Below are positions 5,661 to 11,529 of a DNA stretch of 14,057 nt, piece after piece. Position numbers and translations under genes: made by a program. The DNA is from an uncultured Geobacteraceae bacterium (GTDB lineage Bacteria > Desulfobacterota > Desulfuromonadia > Geobacterales > Pseudopelobacteraceae): the NCBI GenBank assembly GCA_903879825.1, contig CAIRND010000371.1:1-14057 (forward strand). The letters run 5' to 3'. Positions within the stretch are counted from its first letter, which is position 1. Every line of letters begins with the position of its first letter. The notes under the pieces were generated by a model. That model ran no database searches. It saw only the letters and a program-made list of their open reading frames with translations, and was not told where the DNA came from.

Positions 5661-7094
5661 CTATTTTACCCGTAATGCAAAATAGATGCTTGCATCGCCG
5701 CGCCGCACCAGAAGAGTCAGCTTGCCCTGCCTGCCTGCCCGTTCGATAACGCGGGCGTATTCAGCCGCTGTGTTGATCCGTGTGCGATTTATGGAAACAA
5801 TGATGTCGCCCCTTTTTATGCCCGCTTCAGCTGCGACTCCCCCACGAACAGCATCCACAACAACTACACCGCCCTGCTCCGCCTCTTCGACAATCAGGCC
5901 GAGCTGATCAGCTTCCCCATCCTGCTGACGCTCACCCCGTTCCGCCCTTTGCCGTTGCTTTGGAGCATTATCGGCACTAGCCAGGGTCATTTTCAAATCA
6001 AGTGATTTACCATCCCGAAAGACTGAAATTTTCGCGATGGTGCCGACTCCCGCTTCGGCTACGACACGTTGGAGATGCGAGGGATCTTTGACCTCAACAC
6101 CGTTCAGGCCGATGATGACATCTCCCTGCCGGATACCGGCCTTGTCAGCCGGGCCACCTTTGATGACGTCGTTGACCAGGGCGCCTTTCGCCTGCTTCAG
6201 CCCAAAGGATTGCGCCAGTTCTTCGGTTACCGGCTGGATCGTAACCCCCATGTAACCGCGACTGACGCTCCCTTTTTTGATTAACTGGGAAAATATCGGT
6301 TTCGCCATGTTGACCGGAATAGCGAAGCCGATCCCCTGCCCGGACGCCACGATGGCCGTATTGATTCCGACGACCTCTCCATAAACATTTAAGAGCGGCC
6401 CCCCCGAGTTGCCGGGGTTGATGGAGGCATCCGTCTGAATAAAATTCTCGTACGTCTCTATACCCATATTGGAGCGACCGGTGGCGGAAATGACGCCAAC
6501 GGTCATGGTGCGGTCAAGACCAAAGGGGTTGCCGATGGCAATTGCCCACTGTCCGACCTCAAGCTTGTCCGAATCCCCCAATACTGCGGTAGGAAGTCCC
6601 GTGGCTTTGATTTTTATTACGGCGATGTCGGTTTTATGATCGCCGCCAACCACTGTGGCGTCATAAACCTTATCGTTGGAGAGCTTGACCTGAATGCTCT
6701 CGGCGTCGCGCACGACATGATCATTGGTGACGATATAGCCATCTGTACTGATCAGGAAACCGGAACCGAGGCTTTTATCGCGCCGGGTTTGAGGAGCACC
6801 AAAAAAATCTTCAAAAAACGGGTTCGCTTCGAAAAAAGGCTGAATAACTTTTTTTCGGCTGACTGTTGAGATGTTTACGACCGATGGAGTCACTTTTTTT
6901 GATACGTTACTGAATGCTTTTTGAGTGGAGAGGATATCGGTCGGCACCTCCTTGACCGGAGCTTCCGCTTCACCCGCTTTCCGATTTGACTCAACAAAAA
7001 GTGGTGTCTCATTTTTTCCGCTGCAGCCGCTCAGAGCAGCGGCGCACAAACAGACTGCAATACATAATCGTGACAAGCGAAGCAGAGGACTCAT
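5661..7094 (-). CDS. HtrA/DegP-type serine protease, predicted lipoprotein
   Basis: A 477-residue Do-type periplasmic protease. The N-terminus is a lipoprotein signal peptide ending in the lipobox LSGC with Cys24, so it is probably membrane-anchored rather than free. The trypsin-like domain has the full triad: His126 in VTNDHVV, Asp156 in HKTDIAVIK and Ser230 in NPGNSGGPLLN. Two PDZ domains follow, at about 280-375 and 400-475, separated by a charged, Gln/Arg-rich linker. HtrA proteases degrade or refold damaged envelope proteins. ATG 7094 is chosen because AAGGTGG sits eight bases upstream; a GTG at 7106 would place extra residues before the signal peptide. The gene follows mobA by about 90 bases but has its own promoter-like sequence. 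Confidence 0.92.
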   Translation of the reverse strand: MSPLLRLSRLCIAVCLCAAALSGCSGKNETPLFVESNRKAGEAEAPVKEVPTDILSTQKAFSNVSKKVTPSVVNISTVSRKKVIQPFFEANPFFEDFFGAPQTRRDKSLGSGFLISTDGYIVTNDHVVRDAESIQVKLSNDKVYDATVVGGDHKTDIAVIKIKATGLPTAVLGDSDKLEVGQWAIAIGNPFGLDRTMTVGVISATGRSNMGIETYENFIQTDASINPGNSGGPLLNVYGEVVGINTAIVASGQGIGFAIPVNMAKPIFSQLIKKGSVSRGYMGVTIQPVTEELAQSFGLKQAKGALVNDVIKGGPADKAGIRQGDVIIGLNGVEVKDPSHLQRVVAEAGVGTIAKISVFRDGKSLDLKMTLASADNAPKQRQRAERGERQQDGEADQLGLIVEEAEQGGVVVVDAVRGGVAAEAGIKRGDIIVSINRTRINTAAEYARVIERAGRQGKLTLLVRRGDASIYFALRVK

Positions 7095-7141
7095 AAAATA
7101 TGCCACCTTTGAACGCGTAAATTTGAGCTTAAGCTGTCAAA

Positions 7142-7170
7142 ACAGTAGTCAAATTCGCCAATAGTGTCAA
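7142..7170 (-). promoter_or_regulatory. Sigma70-like promoter for the HtrA gene
   Basis: A perfect TTGACA -35 box (7165-7170) and a TACTGT -10 box (7142-7147), which keeps the key first, second and last bases of the consensus, are exactly 17 bases apart on the minus strand. The start would be near 7135, about 40 bases before ATG 7094. It begins right after the mobA stop codon. Confidence 0.55.
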
Positions 7171-7171
7171 G

Positions 7172-7193
7172 AAATTCAGGCGTAAATTCAGGC
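7172..7193. repeat. Short tandem direct repeat, 12-base period
   Basis: AAATTCAGGC occurs at 7172-7181 and again at 7184-7193, so on the minus strand GCCTGAATTT is repeated with a 12-base period. The first copy contains the mobA stop codon and the second touches the TTGACA box of the HtrA promoter. It could be an activator or repressor site; with only two copies, chance is also possible. Confidence 0.4.
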
Positions 7194-7910
7194 AAGCAGA
7201 TTTTCCTGGAGACTATGACGATCAGGGATCAGATCAGATTGAGTGTGGATTTTTTGCGCCAGTTGCTGGTAATCCTCATGCGTGTTGATATTACGAAACG
7301 ACGCGTAATCAGGATCCAAGGCGGCAACCCTGCCACGTGGCACCAGCCTGACCTGTGCCATATCGAAAAAGGATATGATGCGCCGTTCTCCGGCCTGCAG
7401 CACCTTTTCCATCCTGGGCAGACAGCTTTTGGCATAAACCGCGTGCAGCGGTTCGAGGCCACCGGGTGTTTCGGGTATGACGACATCGACACCGCCCGGC
7501 ATGCTGCTTAACTCCCGGATCAATTCGGAATTGAGCCACGGCATGTCACATGCGGTGACAAAAGCCCTGTCGGCTGTACAGCAGGAGAGAGCAGCATGAA
7601 TGCCGCCAAGCGGTCCCATGCAGGGATAAATATCGGCAATTTTACGGCAGGGGATAAAGTCATACACCTCAGGCGAGTTGGTTATCAGCAGAACCTCGTC
7701 AAACAGTTCTGCCATGCGCCGGTATGCTGTTTCGATCATCCGCTCGCCATGTACCTCCAGAAGAGCTTTGTTTCTCCCCATGCGCCTTGAATCGCCTCCC
7801 GCCAGAATGACACCTGCCACATCGGCAAAACGCTTTGGCATCGCCAGTCGCACCCGCTCAGGGAAATCGTCTGCTATTTCGCGGGCAATGTCTTCGTCAT
7901 ATAGGATCAT
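7188..7910 (-). CDS. mobA: Molybdenum cofactor guanylyltransferase
   Basis: A 240-residue MobA. It attaches GMP from GTP to molybdopterin, forming the guanine dinucleotide cofactor that formate dehydrogenase alpha needs. The nucleotide-binding signature LAGGDSRRMGRNKA is at 36-49, the GPLGGIHAAL block at 99-108 and the metal-binding DMPWL at 122-126. Usual MobA proteins begin a few residues before LAGG; this one has about 30 extra N-terminal residues rich in acidic and hydrophobic positions. The start at 7910 has AGGA eight bases upstream, while the internal ATG at 7841 has no clear ribosome-binding site, so the extension is probably translated. It follows the peroxiredoxin stop by 19 bases in a run starting at fdhE, consistent with joint expression with formate dehydrogenase maturation. 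Confidence 0.9.
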   Translation of the reverse strand: MILYDEDIAREIADDFPERVRLAMPKRFADVAGVILAGGDSRRMGRNKALLEVHGERMIETAYRRMAELFDEVLLITNSPEVYDFIPCRKIADIYPCMGPLGGIHAALSCCTADRAFVTACDMPWLNSELIRELSSMPGGVDVVIPETPGGLEPLHAVYAKSCLPRMEKVLQAGERRIISFFDMAQVRLVPRGRVAALDPDYASFRNINTHEDYQQLAQKIHTQSDLIPDRHSLQENLLA

Positions 7911-7929
7911 GAGGGGGTTCCTATGCCTA

Positions 7930-8568
7930 CTACGGTTGCTTCAGGGTTTTCTGTCCCGGCTTCCAGTTCAGGGGGCAGAGATTCGCCGTCTGCAACCCTT
8001 CCAGAACCCTGAGAGTCTCTTCAACACTCCGACCGACCGACATATTATGAACGACCTGATACTGGACAATGCCGTTTGGATCAATGATGAACAGGCCTCG
8101 CAGGGCAACCCCTTCTTTTGCATCCAAGACCCCGTACTGCTTGGCCATTTTTTTCTTTATGTCGGAAAACAACGGGTATTTCAACTCTCCCAGGTCTCCG
8201 CGCTTGATCCATGCCAGATGGGCAAACTTTCCGTCAACCGAACCGCCAAGAACCTCCGCGTTCAATGCTTTGAAACGCTCCAGTTCCTTGTTAAAACCGG
8301 TTATTTCGGTCGGGCAGATAAACGAAAAGTCGGCCGGATAGAAAAACAGTACCAGCCATTTGCCCCGGTAATCCTCCAGGCTGACCGTTTTGACGTCCTT
8401 ACCTGAAACGGCCTCAACGTTGAATGCGGGAGCAGGTTCTCCCACCTTGGCAGAGCGATGACGAACACCGGTCGTTTGCTCGTCAGCATTGCTTGTCCCG
8501 CAGCAGAGGTAGAGCGACAGTGCCAGGCACAACATACCGATAACAGAGTATTTTACTGATGACTTCAT
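7930..8568 (-). CDS. Exported typical 2-Cys peroxiredoxin (AhpC/Prx1 type)
   Basis: A 212-residue thiol peroxidase reducing hydrogen and organic peroxides. The peroxidatic site is Pro78, Ser82 and Cys85 in YPADFSFICPTE, with Arg157 completing the pocket; the resolving Cys198 lies in NLCPLNWKPG near the C-terminus. Together these define the Prx1/AhpC class. Unlike ordinary members, it has an N-terminal signal sequence: a Lys-containing start, a hydrophobic stretch at 8-24 and a likely cleavage site after SNA (residue 28). It is therefore expected outside the cytoplasm. Lipid attachment at Cys22/23 is not supported by a proper lipobox. GGAGGG six bases before the ATG supports the start. The glutaredoxin-like gene, 25 bases upstream, may be its reductant. 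Confidence 0.9.
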   Translation of the reverse strand: MKSSVKYSVIGMLCLALSLYLCCGTSNADEQTTGVRHRSAKVGEPAPAFNVEAVSGKDVKTVSLEDYRGKWLVLFFYPADFSFICPTEITGFNKELERFKALNAEVLGGSVDGKFAHLAWIKRGDLGELKYPLFSDIKKKMAKQYGVLDAKEGVALRGLFIIDPNGIVQYQVVHNMSVGRSVEETLRVLEGLQTANLCPLNWKPGQKTLKQP

Positions 8569-8593
8569 GTGCAGCCCTCCAGGTATAAATTGA

Positions 8594-8986
8594 TTACTTG
8601 CTTCCGGAACGTATCTTGTCTAACAGTTTTTCAAATTTCTCGCCGGTGAAGCCCTTGAGCACCTCCTGATCATTCCCGATGACCACTACCGGCACGCCAA
8701 ATGATTTGTATTTCTGCGTTAAATCTTCCATGGCAGCAGCCTCAAGTTCTACATCCCGATTGATAAAGGGAATATTGCGTGAGGTCAGATACTCCTTCAG
8801 TTCCTTGCAGTGGGGACACCAGGCAACGGTATAGATGACGATACGGGGATACGGGGATTTTCTCGGGGCTGCCGGGTTGATAATTGTTTGAGAAGCTGAG
8901 ACGGCGGCGTTTGCCGGAAAGTCCGGTGCAAGCGCAATCGCAGCAAGCATCAGTAAAACCAGAGTTACCTGCTTCAAAATGGCCAT
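8594..8986 (-). CDS. Exported glutaredoxin-like thiol oxidoreductase
   Basis: A 130-residue protein with a signal peptide (hydrophobic residues 6-20, likely cleavage after ANA at residue 27) followed by a glutaredoxin/thioredoxin fold at about 47-125. The active-site motif is CPHC (57-60) in YTVAWCPHCKEL, cis-Pro99 lies in FGVPVVV, and a GF pair follows at 112-113. Such proteins reduce or form disulfides; the CPHC motif also occurs in DsbA-type oxidases, but the size and fold pattern are glutaredoxin-like. Secretion places it in the periplasm with the neighbouring peroxiredoxin. GAGGAG precedes the ATG. Gaps to fdhE (27 bases) and the peroxiredoxin gene (25 bases) suggest one operon. Confidence 0.85.
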   Translation of the reverse strand: MAILKQVTLVLLMLAAIALAPDFPANAAVSASQTIINPAAPRKSPYPRIVIYTVAWCPHCKELKEYLTSRNIPFINRDVELEAAAMEDLTQKYKSFGVPVVVIGNDQEVLKGFTGEKFEKLLDKIRSGSK

Positions 8987-9013
8987 GAGACTCTCTCCTC
9001 TGTGTGCGGAGTA

Positions 9014-9856
9014 TTATTTTCCTCGTTCAAACCCTTCCCGCGACGCTAACAGATCAAGGTGGAGCGTCAATAAATCCTCCACTTCCAGAGGCACGTCGTT
9101 GTCACCTTTGCGTGAATCGCGGGTCTTGATGTAGCGACTGCAGGCTTTACACGTATCAACTCGCGTTGCACCCGCACCGGCGCTAAAATATGACAGTTTT
9201 TCGGGGTCGTCACAGCTGCAATAGGCGCAGGCTAAACGTCTGAATGGCCAACTGAAGGAACAGGCAGAACAGGAAAGCATGCGCCGTCCCTCTTCCCCGC
9301 GTAATTCAGCCATCCCTGCCCGGGAGCCGCAGATTGGGCAGGTGCTTGCCTGCCACCCGGCAAAATTTTCTGTTTCGTATCCGGCAGAGAACTGCTCAAG
9401 TGCGGTCTTAAGCGGAATTTCAAAAATATATTCCACGAGCGGTGAGGGAACCGCTAACCTTTCGGAAATATCATTTATCGGCGCCCGGTTGCGCTCCCAT
9501 ATTGCACCATAAAGGGGGAGCGGGTCAAGTGCACCACTGTGCAGAGCAGCGCCGATTTGATGAAGAAAGGCGATGTTATCCTGTCCTTTTTGACTGAGCA
9601 GATCAATCGTTCCGAGTACAAAGGTGTTGTTTTGCTCCCGGTCAATTCTCAGAGTGGAAAAGCTCAACAGAGGGGCATTACTTTCGGCATTTTCTTCCGG
9701 TTCGGCAGGTGGCAATTCAAAAGTAATTCCCGTACTGTTTTCCCGTCCCTCCAGGTAGCCATACAAGCCAATAAACAGAGGAACAATATCGGCGTATTCC
9801 GGGGATGATTGCGCGGCCTGTTGCAGTGCGGATATTTTCTGTTGCGTGGAAGACAT
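9014..9856 (-). CDS. fdhE: Formate dehydrogenase accessory protein FdhE
   Basis: A 280-residue cytoplasmic maturation factor. The C-terminal half carries four CxxC motifs, Cys173/176, Cys196/199, Cys210/213 and Cys236/239, which bind iron in rubredoxin-like fashion in E. coli FdhE. The N-terminal half is helical. FdhE interacts with the catalytic subunit of respiratory formate dehydrogenases and is required for their activity. The ATG at 9856 follows AGGAG by six bases. It is the first gene after the formate dehydrogenase structural genes, separated by an inverted-repeat element and a hairpin that ends only 17 bases before this start codon. It heads the fdhE-glutaredoxin-peroxiredoxin-mobA run. 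Confidence 0.92.
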   Translation of the reverse strand: MSSTQQKISALQQAAQSSPEYADIVPLFIGLYGYLEGRENSTGITFELPPAEPEENAESNAPLLSFSTLRIDREQNNTFVLGTIDLLSQKGQDNIAFLHQIGAALHSGALDPLPLYGAIWERNRAPINDISERLAVPSPLVEYIFEIPLKTALEQFSAGYETENFAGWQASTCPICGSRAGMAELRGEEGRRMLSCSACSFSWPFRRLACAYCSCDDPEKLSYFSAGAGATRVDTCKACSRYIKTRDSRKGDNDVPLEVEDLLTLHLDLLASREGFERGK

Positions 9857-9872
9857 TGAGACTCCTTTTGTG

Positions 9873-9911
9873 CAATAAAGTGAATAAAGGGCGGCCTGAT
9901 TCAGACCGCCC
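9873..9911 (-). terminator. Strong hairpin terminator directly upstream of fdhE
   Basis: On the minus strand GGGCGGTCTGA (9901-9911) pairs with TCAGGCCGCCC (9889-9899) at ten of eleven positions, leaving a one-base centre at 9900 (a small loop in practice), and is followed by TTTATTCACTTTATT (to 9874). This is a convincing Rho-independent terminator or attenuator for the formate dehydrogenase transcript. The tail ends about 17 bases before the fdhE ATG, leaving room only for the ribosome-binding site. Confidence 0.7.
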
Positions 9912-9948
9912 TCACCAAAGCAGCTGTAATCCTGAATTCTGCGAACCT

Positions 9949-10099
9949 CACCACAGAGTCACAGTGATCACAGAGAAAATCTTCTTATATCCAAAATATT
10001 ACCGTTGATAAAATCATATCTGGCTTTTACCTTTTGGGAGAAGCCCCGTTTTTTCAAAAAACTCAATATTGTCCCTGTGTTCTCTGTGACTCTGTGGTT
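9949..10099. repeat. Intergenic inverted-repeat element with CACAGAGN units
   Basis: The left arm, CCACAGAGTCACAGTGATC (9951-9969) continuing to CACAGAGAAAA, matches the complement of the right arm at 10071-10097, which ends CTCTGTGACTCTGTGG. Both arms are made of CACAGAGN-type units with a period of about eight. The interior of about 90 bases has no convincing gene. The element lies in the gap between the cytochrome b stop (10125) and fdhE (9856). It shares its repeat unit with the element at 1309-1511. Confidence 0.65.
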
Positions 10100-10124
10100 G
10101 AAGTGCCGTTTAGGTGCCGGAACG

Positions 10125-10742
10125 TTACGGGTTGTCTCCGGACGTCTCCTTGTACCATTTGGGATGATGTTTCTTTGCCCAACCCCGCTTAACGTCACCA
10201 TACAGCATGGAATCAAGCGTACCAGGATTGCCAATGGTTGCAAGATAGACATGGACGATTACGAACATGATCGAAGCGACGAACATCAGGCCGTGAGTAA
10301 GGAGAGATGCCTGAACAAGCCAACGCGGAAATGATGTCGGCATCCAGATAAAAACACCCGTCACACCGAGGACTGAAGTGGAGGCGGCAACATAAATCGC
10401 AAATAATTTCTGCCCCGGATTGTATTTACCGATATTGAAGTGGGCGGAATCGCGTGAGAGATAGCCACCACGTTTGGTAACCCATTCCTTGTCATCTGTG
10501 TCAAATGTGGACATATCTTTTTTGTGGTTAAGATACATGTACAACGAGCTGAAAAAGAAAACGACACCACACATTTTGTGTATCAGAATGGCATTTTGGC
10601 CGCCACCGAAAAAGGTGAAATATCCGTTGAATAAGCGAGAATACAGGCCAAGTCCTGACAAAAGCAGAGTAAAAAAACTGGCGGTGACAATCCAGTGCAG
10701 AACCCGTTCGCTGGTGCTGAAACGCTCAATATAATTACTCAT
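10125..10742 (-). CDS. fdhI: Formate dehydrogenase gamma subunit, cytochrome b556
   Basis: A 205-residue membrane cytochrome b with four hydrophobic segments (about 14-36, 52-72, 112-134 and 147-170). Four histidines sit at the heme-ligand positions known for E. coli FdnI: His16 in RVLHW, His55 in LIHK, His150 in LLTH and His164 in IVHVY. The subunit takes electrons from the beta subunit and reduces quinone. ATG 10742 is preferred because AGGGGG lies just upstream; an ATG at 10766 would add eight residues that overlap the beta gene further. The chosen start overlaps the beta stop codon by eight bases, so translation is coupled. The soluble C-terminus (GWAKKHHPKWYKE) is cytoplasmic in homologues. 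Confidence 0.93.
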   Translation of the reverse strand: MSNYIERFSTSERVLHWIVTASFFTLLLSGLGLYSRLFNGYFTFFGGGQNAILIHKMCGVVFFFSSLYMYLNHKKDMSTFDTDDKEWVTKRGGYLSRDSAHFNIGKYNPGQKLFAIYVAASTSVLGVTGVFIWMPTSFPRWLVQASLLTHGLMFVASIMFVIVHVYLATIGNPGTLDSMLYGDVKRGWAKKHHPKWYKETSGDNP

Positions 10743-11526
10743 GGCTGCCCCCTTTCCCTTCATCATCTTCTTCGATCTTTTTCGGACCGATCGTCACATA
10801 GTGCAGCAGCATAGCGCCGATGCTGCCCCAGAAACCGAGGATGCCGAGCGGCTTGATGACATCTTTCCAGAGGAAGATAGACAGCGGAATACTCGGGGTT
10901 GCCGGAAGTCCATACTGTTCCGGTGGTCCTTCAAGCGCGTAAACAACTCCCAGGCCATTCAGATCGTCTTCGCCGTACAAAACTTTTTTAGCTGCTTTCG
11001 CTTTGGCAATCAGTTCGCTCCGTGTGCCGTATTTCAGCGTTTCGGTCGGGCAGGCCTTGGCGCAGGCCGGAGTCATGCCGCCACTGATACGATCCATACA
11101 GAGGTGGCATTTTGACACCTTGTCATCAGCACCGTAGCGGGGAATATTGAAGGGGCAGGCTGACACACAGTATTTGCAGGAGATACACTTTTCCTTGTTG
11201 TAGGCGACAATGCCCTCTTTGGTGCGATAGAGCGCCCCGGGTGACGGACAGACTTTCATGCATCCGGCATCACCGCAATGCATGCAGCGTTCGTTAAAAA
11301 ACAACCACGACATCTCGCCTGAGGTTTCTTTTTCAATGAATTTGATCCGGTTGTAGAGCGCCGGTGTCAGATCACGGGGATTTTCAAACGTCCCCTTGTT
11401 GGCGGTTTTGTCCGCTTCCAGTTTGTTCCACTGTTTGCAGGCAACCTGACATGATCGACAGCCGATGCAGCGGGAGGTATCGACGAGAAACCCTTTGCGG
11501 GTAGTTTGGTTGATAGTATCGGCCAT
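10735..11526 (-). CDS. fdhH: Formate dehydrogenase beta subunit, four-cluster ferredoxin-type
   Basis: A 263-residue electron-transfer subunit with sixteen cysteines in four [4Fe-4S] cluster motifs: Cys20/23/26/30, Cys81/84/89/93, Cys114/117/120/124 and Cys140/143/155/159. A single membrane helix at about 226-247 anchors it, as in FdnH/FdoH. It passes electrons from the molybdenum site in alpha to the hemes in gamma. The ATG at 11526 follows AGGGG by about six bases and lies three bases after the alpha stop codon. The C-terminus is short and acidic (KKIEEDDEGKGG). No signal peptide is present, as expected: the subunit is exported attached to alpha. The name fdhH is used in the FDH-N beta sense, not for E. 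coli FdhF. Confidence 0.93.
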   Translation of the reverse strand: MADTINQTTRKGFLVDTSRCIGCRSCQVACKQWNKLEADKTANKGTFENPRDLTPALYNRIKFIEKETSGEMSWLFFNERCMHCGDAGCMKVCPSPGALYRTKEGIVAYNKEKCISCKYCVSACPFNIPRYGADDKVSKCHLCMDRISGGMTPACAKACPTETLKYGTRSELIAKAKAAKKVLYGEDDLNGLGVVYALEGPPEQYGLPATPSIPLSIFLWKDVIKPLGILGFWGSIGAMLLHYVTIGPKKIEEDDEGKGGSHE

Positions 11527-11529
11527 GAC

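Noticed and set aside
10005..10334. Plus-strand open frame over the inverted repeat and the end of the cytochrome b gene
   Set aside because: Half of it is antisense to the cytochrome b subunit and half lies in the repeat element; no ribosome-binding site or family motifs.
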